A stretch of 64,000 nucleotides of DNA from Sipunculus nudus (GCA_026874595.1 CM049307.1:76548643-76612642); one strand, 5' to 3'; shown: positions 8,951-19,830, counted from the first letter of the stretch. Notes: generated by a model from the sequence alone, not told the origin. Program-made: numbers and translations.

Positions 8951-11564
8951 GTAAGGAATAATTAAACCAATCTGATTTTATATAAATAACGAAATACTTA
9001 GTATTATGTGATGTACCAGGATTAATTGACATTTACACTGGACCTCCCCTATCCGTACGTGCTGGCTAGTATCAAAAGTATAAAGTAATCCATACATGAG
9101 CTGAGGGCGTTGGCCTAGGAATGACAGAAACTTAGGATACTACTTTAAAATAAATTGTATATGCTGACTTAAGGGATGTAAACATTATAAGATTTTAATT
9201 AATATATCAATCGTATGTATTGACAATTAAATTAGAACCCGTGTAACAGATGCAATCATAAACTAGGCCCAGCTTGTATCCTGGAGTGACAATTGACCTG
9301 GGTAAAAATATTTTCCCAACCCAGTGGGAAAAACTTTGTCTAAAGTGGTCATAATAAGGATCATAAAGTGAAGAGACACAAAACGTGCTCAGAAAATGCA
9401 TAAATACGAAAATATACTGAAGCTTCATACACGTACCACAAAATCAGCAAAATTTTAATAAAAAAGTGGGAAAATTGATCAACATACAATAGAAACCGCA
9501 AAAACGCGAAAATAAAGTGGAAAAAACTTGAAAAAAGGTCACCTGGAAAATGCATAAATGTAAGAATGAAAGACTAAAACTTCAAAACCCACCAAAAAAC
9601 TTTACAGCTTGAAACTCAAACCATTTAAAAACCAATTATCCCAAATATTTTTTTATACTTTTCCATCATGCCGCCAGGCATGAACCAACCTGTTCATTTT
9701 TACTCTCTCATTACACCAACAGGGGGCGCTCATCCTTATCAGGGACCCATCGTATTCATCGACCAGAAGCTAGGAACAAAATGGACAAAAAAGTCAGCCA
9801 ATCAGAAAATGGCTCAGAATACGCAAAATCCTACTAGTACCGTAAAATCTTCAAAATGTATACTAAAACTACTTATATGCATATTGAATATGATCAAAAA
9901 CAGATGAGTGATTTTAATATTAGGCAGTCTAAAGTGTTACGATGAGTTTTTAATGGAAAAATAATAATAATAATAAAAATTCCATAATATATTGTAGGAA
10001 CGAGGTCCTAGTGACCCAATTTTCGGTGTGGTATTAGATTTTTGGGATATCTAACTGTATGCCGATATTTGGATTCGTACGTCCAACGGTTTAAAACGTG
10101 ACGCCTCAGTTATTCTGTCAGGCGGGCCTGAGGGGGTCTGTCAGTCAGCGGCTAAAGCGAGGCCTCACCGTGTCAACGTATTATACCATTATTATGTTAT
10201 TATGACAAAACGAGGTTTTAATTTGAGCAAGTCTATCGGAGAGACATCCTTGCGTTCCGAAGGTCATGTTTTGCAGATAACTTTGTTTACACGCCGCTAT
10301 GATTGGCTGTGAGCAGTGTTCCGTAATAGCAAAGAGTCTAGATCTTGGGCGGCACCAGACTGCAACAACCGTGGTTTCAAGAAAGAACAACACCGGAGAG
10401 CGCTACAGGTCGGACAGCGTGGAAACACAGAAAACCAAAACAGTCACAGCCAGGGACATGTTGTTTTTAACACCAGATGTCTCCACATGACGGGTTATGT
10501 ATCGAAGTTTACCCCATTTTGAAATATAAGAAAAGGCCACCTTTCCTTATGGCCATTATGACTTGTAAGGAACATACAGCCATGCAACTGTAAAAAAAGA
10601 AAGAATGCATAGAAATATCCATATGTATCCTTTTTTTTTACAGCACGTGTAAGTGATCACGTTGTTAATTTTAAACTGGTGCTAGTTATTTTAGGCGTGT
10701 TGCGTTCAATGGAATGCGTAAGCGTGTGAAAACGAAAAATTCATTATCATTATAAATACCGAGTATACGTATGTCTCCGTACAATTCAAACAAATTAAAC
10801 ACATATATAATATATAAAAATATCTAAAACACTGTGTATGACCATTTTACAGTGTCTAAAAGTAGCCATGCCGTAACAACCTTTGATGATAACCTACAAT
10901 CTCTGAAAGTAACAGCGATTAATTACCTACACCGAAACAGGTGCATGTGTTTTACATGGATCTGATTAAGCACACCTGGCAGCAGGGCTGTATCAATACA
11001 CCGATATATCGATACGTCGAGCCGATACGGTAACCTGTACCTAATGCATGCTGTATCGTCGAATCAATGAACACAAAAAGAGAACAGCTCAGAAATAGAG
11101 ATACAAGCCATACAACCCTTACCTAAACTTTAATATCAGTTATGTATAAAGCTTAATTTAGCTGCTTTTTAATTCTTATAATGATATATTAAGATTTAAA
11201 TAAGATCATGTATTGTCGACAGAATGAGGAATGTACGTACAATTCTCGGTGCTTCCATGACAATGCTTGATTGATGTGACTGTCTTTATATATATATATA
11301 TATGTTTAGAAAAAAATTATCCTTAGAGCTTTTTACCAAAAGTGATAGACAAAGGAAAATGAATCATCAATACGTTTCGGGTATCGCTTTCAATATATCG
11401 CAATACGTATTGTGAGATCCTAAATAGGCTGACCGTTACCTAGCCCCACCTGCCATTAATAAACACATATTTGCCATATATAAATACAACAGATCTTTTC
11501 TCCGACTGGAGAACAGTCGTCAATTCCAAACAGGTTTGTAAATATTCATTTGTAGATCAAGCAA

Positions 11565-11565
<1 letters not shown>

Positions 11566-11640
<75 letters not shown>
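11566..11640. repeat. (CA)n(TA)n compound microsatellite
   Basis: About 30 bases of CA followed by about 45 bases of TA, downstream of the right-arm lectin gene on its strand. Confidence 0.95.
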
Positions 11641-11642
<2 letters not shown>

Positions 11643-11872
11643 GATACTGGTATTCCTCCACAGAATAGTAAATACGGAGATAAAATGCCCTCGGAACAAA
11701 TCTAGTCAGTTTTGTTGAAAATAGTTTATATTTACTTGTCTATGCACGACCCCATACGTGATTTATTTCTAAGAAAATGTAAGTTCGGAATGAGTCTCCC
11801 TTTTTTCAAGCTCTCCTGAAGTGAACCACTATATTCCAGTTCCGGCCACTGACGTTCAAATGCAAATCATTT

Positions 11873-12183
11873 TCATCCCATCCTCTTTTTGCTGGAGGAA
11901 GCAGAACTTGTTTGTGTTTTTTGCAAACACCACAGAACGATCTGAAGTAGCCGTTGACAGGGCCCGGGGGAACCGGCAGTCGAGAGAGTGTCAGTGGACT
12001 CAGTGGTTGACGGAGTGTCAGTGGACTCGGCAGTCGATGGAGTGTCAGTGGACTCGGCGGTCGAGGGAATGTCAGCGGATTCAACGGTTGTCGGAGTAGC
12101 AGTGAACTCAGCGGTCAAGGGAGTGTCAGTCAGCTCGGAAGATGACACCAGAGAAACAAGCCCCGTTGCTGTCGTTGGACTCT
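11873..12183 (-). CDS. Right lectin: last exon, mucin-like tail with 9-residue repeats
   Basis: The acceptor TTATACAG is followed by ESPTTATGLV, then about six degenerate copies of ESTDTPSTA (27-bp units). After the repeats the frame runs GPCQRLLQIVLW to a stop at 11873. In another frame the DNA still encodes the left-copy ending (KFCFLQQKEDGMKMICI), so a small indel near the GGGCCCTG segment changed the C-terminus. Heavy O-glycosylation is expected. Confidence 0.65.
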
Positions 12184-12635
12184 CTGTATAAGAAGTAAAA
12201 AAATTGACTCATTCAAATACCTTTCACTGAACAAAGAATAATCTATATGGATTAAAATAATAAAATAAGTGTTGACTGTGATTACTATATCCTTAAAATT
12301 GAATATCAATTAAGTATGACATCAGCTAAATTGTTGCATTCGCATGTTTGGTTCATATATAATACTAATTAACACTTTTGATAGCCCCTGTTGGTATAAT
12401 TTAACATTGGCAGTACCTTGAGAGTTCGTGTCAATTGTACATTTACATTAAATTTTCCGGATGAAAACATTATATAATAAATTTTTTCATGTAATAACCA
12501 ACATGTCCCTAGTATCCTTGTTTATATGATCAGTGTACATAATACAGAGCAAGTTACCATGTACGTAATTTCTGACACGCCCTTAATTTCTTTGATAATA
12601 TGACCCATTTACATAATGCAGAGCATGCACGTTAC

Positions 12636-12818
12636 CTTGTACGTAATTCTTCTGGCAGATGAAGTGTTTCTCCGTGCGACATATTGCATTTTCCCACATA
12701 TACGGTTTCTCTCGGTGGAAAGTCATGCAGGCCTTTAATCCGTGACTGCTAGGTTCATTCGGGTGCCAGTTGCTCCAGATTTCAAGGGACGTATTGTCCA
12801 GCCATAGCCATTCCCCTT
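12636..12818 (-). CDS. Right lectin: exon for C-terminal half of CTLD2 (EPS motif)
   Basis: 183 nt, 12 more than the left counterpart and in frame. It encodes EGEWLWLDNTSLEIW, WHPNEPSSHG, ACMTF, MWENAIC and HFICQKN. EPS and WEN replace EPN and WDN, which would be expected to disturb calcium and sugar binding. Acceptor and donor match the left copy. Confidence 0.75.
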
Positions 12819-12985
12819 CTGTTCCGTTCATAAAGGTAAAGTATAATATTAATATGGTTTTGAATAGAAAGGACAACATGTGCACAAACTGGGAATAGTA
12901 TGTCTAAAAGGCCCTGTTTTACAATTCCTTATAAAAAGGAATGATATCAACGGGTTAATTTAACTACAAGATTTATTCTGACCTT

Positions 12986-14251
12986 CCGTCGAGTGTAAAA
13001 AAACCGTGATATTATAGGCGAAATGAGCTGGAAATCGTCGGAATGAAAATTCTTTGTATATTCCTGGATATTCGAATTGCATTTTAAACATTCGAACTGC
13101 AATGTGAGTGTATTTCAAATATTCAGGCCCGTATTTTGCTTATGCTCAAATCATTCTAGGTGCAAGAGAGGTAGAGAAATATCGAACGGCAGTCGAAGTG
13201 TTTTCTAACTGCTCTATGACTGCATTCTAAATGTTCTATCGGCTTTCCCACAACATTCGAAACATTCTGATCGCATTCAAGGTAGGACCGAAACGGTAAG
13301 CCCCTGAAATCGTGCCAGAATGTCCCCAATGCGCCTTGATTAAACTGGGATGCGACTCAAATGCCTCTCGACTGCTGCCGGAATCTATTTCGATAGAAAA
13401 AGAATTCAGCTGGAATGCACTTCGAATGCCGTCGGAATCGTTTGATTGCCACTCGAATGCAGCTGGAACCTCCGATTCCCCCTCAAATGAGTCGGGATGT
13501 AATTCAAAACAACGCCGAATCGCAAAATAACGAGGTGAGCTTGTTGAAGGACCGTGAGTCTTCTTACTCACTTACCTCTTCTACTCTGAGAACCATCAGT
13601 CTGGCGTGATGTCCTTATACAGCCTCATCCTCTCCGCTGTAAGCCATGGTCGTCTCCTTCTCTTTCTTCTCCTGGCCTCCTCCACATCTCTGTCAATCAG
13701 GTCTTGCTGGAGAACAGTAATCTTGAGCAAAGTAACATGGTGCACGGGGTCCATACTCTATGTTGACTCGGCTGAGACTGATTAAACTCCTAGTTTCGGC
13801 AGCATTTTATACCCCATCGTGGACCATTCTGGCGGCATTCTTGACACACTCGGGACATTCGTGATATAGTCTAAGTATATACAAAGTTCATTTTAAGTAT
13901 TTATCTGCATTCTTTTTTAATTCCTGAATGTTCGAACCACAATCGGCGGCCATTCTTGGAGCGTTCTGACTGCGGTCGAGGTGAATCCGTTCGGAGTAGA
14001 TCCTTAATATGCTGACTGCATTCTAACACTAGTCTCAGTATTCACTCAGTGTTACAACTACATTCGAGTTACATTCTAGAGTTCATACACCCGGAATGTC
14101 AAAGAATCATTCGAGGCGGGTTCGAAGCGCATTTTACGTATTCTAACGGCATGCTTTCGAAGCTGTAAAAATTTCCCTCCCGATTTTTGAAAAAATCTTC
14201 ATTCCGGCTGGTTCTGCTTGATTCCAACTAATTCCGATAAATGTCTGACGG
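12986..14251. mobile_element. PIF/Harbinger-like non-autonomous element (candidate)
   Basis: This 1.27 kb insertion, absent from the left arm, has ends CCGTC / GACGG and dense subterminal GAATG/CATTC and TTCGAA words in both orientations. On the minus strand at about 13590-13700 a short frame reads LIDRDVEEARRRKRRRRPWL and continues TAERMRLYKD. It resembles the Arg-rich RPWL segment before the nuclease domain of Harbinger transposases. No intact transposase and no clear target-site duplication were seen. Confidence 0.45.
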
Positions 14252-14339
14252 GGGTATTAACATTTTAATGGCCTTAATTGATTCCATTTCCTTAAAGAAA
14301 TTGTCACAACAATTGAAAAAATATACTGGTATAGCATTG

Positions 14340-15239
14340 TGTTACGGAACCTAATAACAACAGACCACGTAGACGTGACGAGCATAAATTTTGTTATGGA
14401 GATAAATAAAAATTAGATTCTGTAACATTAAGCAGTGTGAAATGTCTGGGGGATCAATAAAGAAGTCAGTGGTTTTTGTTAACAAATAATTATAATTTAT
14501 TCTTAATACAAAGCTAACAGTTCAATACACTAAATCAATACAATCACACAGTATAACAACAGTATAACAGTAAATTAATTCAAGTATATAAATAAAGTGT
14601 ACAGTACCAGATAAAGTGTCCGGATCCTAGGCTTTTCTTGATACCACCACTGTCACAGCACAACAAGTCCTTTAAAACATATAATCCAGATGAACATTTC
14701 CCGTAAATCTTCTCAGAAAATGAGAGTCCAATGCAATTCCGAAAACAATATGTTGTAATCCAAAAATTGAAGTTCTGATAGTAATGCCAAAGGCAAACTG
14801 AAGATCATATAAAATCCGTTACAAATTTCGAAGAAGATCTATAACTACGACAATTATCGGAAAGGTCCACAAACTGACTCACACTCTTCCGTGTCCGCTG
14901 GAATTTTTTTTCTCTCCTCCCTGGGCTTTAAACACAACCCCTAATTTATAGCTTCTCACCCCAAAGCACTGAAACTTCTATTTCACGAACAATCCAAAGA
15001 ACACAATAATTCATAATACACACGCGCTTAAAGAACAATACATGACGCGCTCATAGAGCGCGAACAGTCCAGAAAATTCCAGATTAGCACGAGCGCTGTG
15101 TCTTTACACGCCAGGGTTCACCCAGTACGGATTACCCCGAGCGCTGTGTCTCTACACGCCATAGTAGATGACGCCCATGGCTTGAGCCGAACACGAAACA
15201 GAATGCCAACAGCGCTAAATAAAAAAGACACCTGTAAAA
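14340..15239 (+). mobile_element. Non-autonomous transposon family A, copy 2 (full length)
   Basis: It starts TGTTACGGAACCTAATAACA and ends CACCTGTAAAA; the short ends are inverted (TGTTACGG / CTGTAA). About 900 bases, no ORF. Internal landmarks shared with copies 3 and 4 are GACGAGCATAAATTTTGTTA, ATAATTATAATTTATTCT, CACTAAATCAATA and CAGTATAACAACAGTA. It sits in the long CTLD2 intron of the right lectin gene and is absent from the left arm. Confidence 0.75.
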
Positions 15240-15932
15240 ATTGTGCAAAGAACGTTTAGTTGTAACACCTGAATCCCGTGGTGTCCGTTTATAAAAATGA
15301 AAGAAAGGAATAATATATATTTTACGACAACCTGCAAAAATGGCACAACATTAGAAATGTTACTGCTGTCACATTTGTTATGGGGTCAAATATACCAGTG
15401 CTGATATGATTTTTTGCCTCCTCCAGGAAGGTATTCGTTCATCCCTGCTTGTGGTTGTGTGTGTTTTTGTGTTGTTTGTTGACAACAAATAACGAACGGA
15501 ATCTTATGACATTTACATACGATTTCGGGAATGTGCCAATAAAAAGTTTTGGTGCGAGTCCGCCTTATCATCCGGATCCCCGAAAGACTTTAAGGAATGT
15601 TCACATATGTGCAGTTACAAATACACGAGTGAACATGGGAATATGGGCCGAATAAATGAATGCAAACACTTGTTGGGAACTTACGCACAAATGAACCTGG
15701 GAACATGGGGTTAACTAGTAAATGAAAACATAGGTTGCGGAATACCAAACATTAAGGATCGGCCACATGGTGGAGGCCTGCATTTCTTGGATTTTTTAGA
15801 TACATCCTTAATTAAAAAGTGTAAACAGAAGCCGTTCACACTGAGCAGAAAACTATAATATTTCCTTTTCTTAGGGACAGGTAGCATAAATTCAATCATT
15901 GCAAAATCACCATGTATGTTTTATAAACTTAC

Positions 15933-16116
15933 CAGTTTTCAGATCGTTACCACCGAGCCACGTTTGTCCTACACTTCTCTATCTTTATCAGAGTCGCGCC
16001 ATGACGGGCGCATTCATCTCTTGCGTCCTGCCATGTCATTGTCCCGTCAGTAATAAGGTAGTCTCCGTAATCAAGTTGGATCCAGTCTTGGTTTTCAGTA
16101 CCTTGATTTTGATTGG
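15933..16116 (-). pseudogene. Right lectin: frameshifted exon for N-terminal half of CTLD2
   Basis: The acceptor TTCCCCAG and donor AAAACTG|GTAAGT bound 184 nt. The frame reads NQNQGTENQDWIQLDYGDYL and then MTWQDARDECARHGATLIKIE. About 44 bases found in the left copy are then missing. The frame continues KCRTNVARW and stops, while TWLGGNDLKT appears in another frame. The exon length breaks the phase-1 to phase-1 rule kept by the other internal exons. Confidence 0.8.
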
Positions 16117-16639
16117 CTGGGGAAAACATAATTAAATATAATTCTGAATGATAAGTAATTAGAAGAAATTCAATGCGATTTTCCTAACGCCTAAACCTGG
16201 GTAGGTTATATAAATGTTTGATCCTACGTACGGTATGATGTCTAAACTACAATCATTATTACGAAAGCTGATTTTATCGCTGTAACTTAGTAATACCTAT
16301 TGACAAAATAAACACAACGTAGACGTGTCAATGCACCAACCGAAAAATAAATTCACTGCTCTCTACTGTCCAAGAGCCGTCACTTATGTAGTGTGATTGA
16401 AAATAAAACTGCACAATTTAATCTATTTTGATTAGATTTTATATCTGAACAAAAAAAAACAGTACTGACAATATTTCAGATCCTTCCTAAAATCATAAAA
16501 TGAAACAATAAACATTGTATAACTGACCACATGCATATAACGGGTAACTGCTGATTTATTTAGTTAAAGACCCAATGATTAAATGCGTTGTCTTGATATG
16601 CAATCGGTAAATAACTACATTTACCAAAGTGCAACCTAC

Positions 16640-16825
16640 CTGTACTTCGTGCAATTTCACACGTCACTGCCAGCCTCTCGTCACAGTACTTGTCGTCCCA
16701 TTTGGTCCCGTTTACCTGATAGGGGAACGCAAGGCAGTTTTGTCCCTCAGTATGATCAGGTTGACCAGGTGCCCATGCTGTCCACGAGCCAAATTGTGTG
16801 TCATCTGCCCATTTCCATTTTCTCT
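16640..16825 (-). CDS. Right lectin: exon for C-terminal half of CTLD1 (QPD motif)
   Basis: 186 nt with acceptor CGATCAG and donor AGTACAG|GTAGGT. It encodes ERKWKWADD, TAWAPGQPDHTEG, QNCLAFP, TKWDDKYCDER and VTCEIA. QPD with WDD gives a plausible calcium-site-2 of galactose-type selectivity, although in invertebrates this triplet is only a rough guide. Confidence 0.85.
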
Positions 16826-16871
16826 CTGATCGACAAATCGAATACATCATAACCCTGAATGCCAGGGAAAT

Positions 16872-16892
16872 TATATATATATATATATATAT
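16872..16892. repeat. (TA)n at the left edge of an inserted element
   Basis: A short TA run at the left edge of the CAGTCA element. A second TA run lies at its right edge (17984-18017). Confidence 0.85.
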
Positions 16893-17981
16893 GAACTGAC
16901 TGATTTTTCAGTCAATTTGTTAAATGCCTGAAAATTTCAGTCATTTTATAAAATGCCTGAGTGAATATATATTACAGTCAATATTTAAAATCAGTCAATT
17001 TGTAAATTGCCTGATTCACTCAGGCACTTTATAAAAGGACTGAAATTTTCATGAATTTTACACATTGACTGGAATGTAAAAAGAATGGAATACTATTGTT
17101 ATAAGGTTACAAAGATTTAAATGACATCCCATTTATTTTTTATACACCTTACTCTTACAAAACAAAACAGTAAACATCATGTTATTCTACAAATTAATAA
17201 TTTATTTGACCAGAAGCGTCCATCTGGCTTAATCTTAGTTCTTGCAGAAATAATTATGTAATCATATGAGATGTAAATATTATATCATCTAAGAGGCACA
17301 ATTTCCTTTTGCACCTTTGGGAGCGGATGTGAGCGGGATGACCCCCTCCCTCAATCTTTAAAATTGTCACAAATTTCTTTAAATATTTCAGCCATTTGGA
17401 AGCATATTAGGTGAAAAATGACTGGGAATAATCTCGCTTCAGAAATCATGCAACAGCATTGTTTGAATAAAAAAAAAACTTAAAGCAGCAAACGTCTCCT
17501 GAGAAATGTAATGTTTTATATCATCAAAGGCTTTGTTTGATATTTTCGCTCTTACATTAGCTAAGATGTAGCCGTATGAGTTGTAAAATATAGTGTGCAT
17601 AGTTCATTATGTTATTACAGTCTGTGTATTTCAACTATATGAATCTGGGTATACCCCTCACCAGTCTGTGTGTTTTAGTCTTATTACGTGATAAGTATTC
17701 CTCAGATTTACCTAGACAGAAGAAACAGGCATAAAGTTTACTTATAAGAAGCTGGACTAAATGACATTGTCTGTTTCACTATAATGAGATTTGTGAAACA
17801 AAAGACTATTCCCTATCGATTCAGTCAATGTGTAAAATAAAATGACTGATTTTTTAGTCAATTTGTAAATGACCTAAACTTTCAGCCATTTTGTAAAGTA
17901 CCTGAGTGAATCAGACAATTTGTAAAATAACTGAAAATTTCAGGAAATTTACAAATTGACTGATTTTACACATTGACTGTA

Positions 17982-17985
<4 letters not shown>
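16893..17985. mobile_element. CAGTCA-repeat terminal-inverted element (about 1.1 kb)
   Basis: Both ends carry arrays of CAGTCAATTTGTAAAT, GCCTGAA and TTCAGTCATTTT words in opposite orientations. The inferred end is CAGTCAATGTGTAAAATCAG (seen reversed at 17950-17980). The interior is AT-rich and non-coding. It lies in intron 2 of the right lectin gene between two TA runs and is absent from the left arm, so it inserted after the duplication or was lost from the left. Confidence 0.65.

Positions 17986-18017
<32 letters not shown>
17984..18017. repeat. (TA)n microsatellite
   Basis: About 34 bases of TA at the right edge of the CAGTCA element. Confidence 0.95.
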
Positions 18018-18020
<3 letters not shown>

Positions 18021-18039
18021 TACATTCATACATACATTG

Positions 18040-18700
18040 TATTGTCTGTGTGATTCGAAAGTATATAAACTGATTATCGGATTCCAATGCTCCGCACAGT
18101 TCGCAGGCCGAAATATCAAGGTCAAGCTCTGTTGCAGAAGAATGTCAAACTCCTCCAAATATATGGCAGAAACATCTGGTGTATCGAATGTGAATTCAGT
18201 ATTTCAACAGACCAAATGGTCACCACAAACCTAGAGTGGATCATGAAGACCTAGGCCAAGGTCACCAGTTTTCTCATCGAAGACATGACAGAAGTAATTG
18301 ATGTATCAAATTTGATTGGGAAAACGCAATACTTACAACGTTATCAAGGAAATCAGGATATCCTGAAGTTTGTGAACTATCATTCGGCTGATTTGACCTT
18401 AAAGGTCTTGGCCAAAGTCATCATTTTTCGATCTAATCCGAGAAATAAGTTTAAACAATTGTGTGGCAAATGTGAGGACAAAATATGCAGTACTCCTAAA
18501 GTTGTGCGGCATATTTTAGGGGATAACATATAATTGTTCTAGGTTGACAAGTTATAAGGATCACAAGAAATCCTTAAGATTTTTTAAATAAATGAAGCTG
18601 ATTTGATGTTGAATATCAAGGTCAAGGTAACCAGCTGTCAAACTCCAACAAAATTTCAGTAGAAATAATTTTCAAAAGAATATCAAAATAATTGCAAAAT
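18040..18700. repeat. AAGGTCA-containing dispersed repeat DNA in lectin intron
   Basis: Degenerate repeat text with recurrent AAGGTCAAG and GGTCACCAGTTTTC words, similar to stretches at 22930-23680 and 26220-26900. Frames at 18037-18234 and 18285-18533 are judged accidental. Confidence 0.5.
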
Positions 18701-18788
18701 GACTAAATCATATAAAGGGAACTCTGTTTTCTTTGTTGGTGCTATAATCGTAGAGATTATATCCGACACAGTAAAGAGATGACGTTAC

Positions 18789-19013
18789 CTTTCGAATCAT
18801 ACTTTCCACCAAGCCATACGTTACTCCCACTTGTAAGGTTCTGTGTCATGTTGTAAAGCAACTCATTGATGGCGGGTGACGTTACTTGCGCAAGACTTCC
18901 ATTATTTGGTAATTGGTTGCATTCATGTTTCGCTGAATGATAGGCCTTCACGTCGCCACTTAAGTAAAACATTTTCCCATCTGTTACTCCTGCTGCCTGG
19001 AATTGCAGGTGTC
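18789..19013 (-). CDS. Right lectin: exon for N-terminal half of CTLD1
   Basis: 225 nt, acceptor GTTTTACAG, donor CGAAAG|GTAACG, phase 1 both sides. After the split Gly it reads HLQFQAAGVTDGKMFYLSGD, then HECNQLPNNGSLAQV, two N-x-T sequons (NMT, NLT) and VWLGGKYDSK. It aligns residue for residue with 1101-1325. Confidence 0.85.
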
Positions 19014-19285
19014 CTGTAAAACAATTATTCCGACACTCTTAAACTTATTCACACAAATAAAACTGCTCTGACCATTGATCCAGTATTCGTAATATGTGTA
19101 TGTAGGTTTCGAAACTGGCAACAATTTTTTTTTATTATAGTGTGGTCCGGCAATGCAGAAAATTTACCGGACCCTGAATGATTTTAATTGAATTCAAATG
19201 TTTTTACAGAGCAGACAAATTCTCATTCTCGTTGATACAAAAGATTTGATACTAAAGATCAACTATATGACACAATCATTTTTTA

Positions 19286-19288
<3 letters not shown>

Positions 19289-19332
<44 letters not shown>
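19289..19332. repeat. (TA)n microsatellite
   Basis: About 44 bases of TA in the intron between the signal-peptide exon and the first CTLD exon of the right lectin gene. Confidence 0.95.
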
Positions 19333-19335
<3 letters not shown>

Positions 19336-19398
19336 ATAGCGGTTTTAACGTTATTGACAATTAATGAAGACATATTTAAAGTACCCCATTTAACGTAC

Positions 19399-19456
19399 CT
19401 GTACAACTCTGCAGAGCAAGCACATTGACGGCAACAATCATTCTTCTGATGTACAT
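19399..19456 (-). CDS. Right lectin: signal-peptide exon
   Basis: ATG at 19456 opens MYIRRMIVAVNVLALQSCT, followed by the first base of a Gly codon and donor TACAG|GTACGT, phase 1. Basic residues then a hydrophobic core and a small-residue cleavage region give a secretory signal. The phase fits the acceptor at 19013. It lies just outside the region of clear similarity to the left arm. Confidence 0.7.
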
Positions 19457-19559
19457 GTCAGCTTCTAAAAATTCAAAAATATAGAAACAGTAGAAAAGTA
19501 ATCTGAAAAGAAATGCGAATTAGCAAGAACATTTGCCAAAATAAACATAAATTTTATTT

Positions 19560-19830
19560 ATTTTACATGGATTGTACAACTAGTTATAATAACTTATACG
19601 AAGCACTCTCCATGGCACGGATGTTGACGCTCGGTAGTCGGTAAGGGTAGCGGGAACCGTTGGACCCGGAGAAAACCACCGACCTTGGACGGGCCACTAC
19701 AACCCACTCTCATAGCCACACTGGGAATCGAACCCGGGTCGCCAGTTGAGAATGCCGAGCGATTACCTCTCAGCTGTCCAGGTGTCGCCCATTTGCCAAC
19801 CATGAACTGGTAATACAAAGAGCGAACCAA
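19560..19830 (-). mobile_element. tRNA-derived SINE
   Basis: On the minus strand a tRNA-like head has a box A-like ACAGCTGAGAGGTAA and box B GGGTTCGATTCCC. It is followed by a body with GGTTTTCTCCGGGT..CGGTTCCCGCTACC, a type of domain seen in several invertebrate SINEs, and an AT-rich tail. The ORF at 19594-19830 is part of it. Confidence 0.7.

Larger units (their letters stand above)
7843..10499. other. Spacer between the inverted arms
   Basis: No complete gene. It holds a poly-C run (8011-8020), a dispersed repeat (8205-8620), a CpG-richer promoter-like stretch with a short exon-like frame (8600-8950), A-rich non-coding DNA (9400-9660), and a frame resembling the start of a THAP zinc finger (10316-10400). 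Confidence 0.5.
10500..19240 (-). repeat. Right arm of the large inverted duplication
   Basis: The reverse complement aligns with about 870-7842. Exons of 225 and 186 nt have the same length as their left counterparts, intron borders are conserved, and non-coding flanks match. It is longer than the left arm because of arm-specific insertions: about 12986-14251, 14340-15239 and about 16893-17985. Confidence 0.85.
11873..19456 (-). pseudogene. Two-domain C-type lectin, right copy; CTLD2 exon frameshifted (exons 19399-19456, 18789-19013, 16640-16825, 15933-16116, 12636-12818, 11873-12183)
   Basis: This is the inverted paralogue of the left lectin gene. Order: signal-peptide exon, CTLD1 (two exons), CTLD2 (two exons), Ser/Thr/Pro-rich last exon. 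Introns are phase 1. CTLD1 is intact, with four Cys, VWLGG, QPD and WDD; QPD is the galactose-type triplet in vertebrate lectins. The CTLD2 N-half exon has lost about 44 bases between IKIE and TWLGG, so its frame ends at a stop and the exon no longer preserves phase. The C-half exon is open and carries EPS and WEN. The product may therefore be a single-CTLD protein, a product of exon skipping, or the gene may be dead. A possible AATAAA lies at 11767-11762 on this strand. The signal exon and CTLD1 look functional, so pseudogene status is not certain. Confidence 0.75.
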
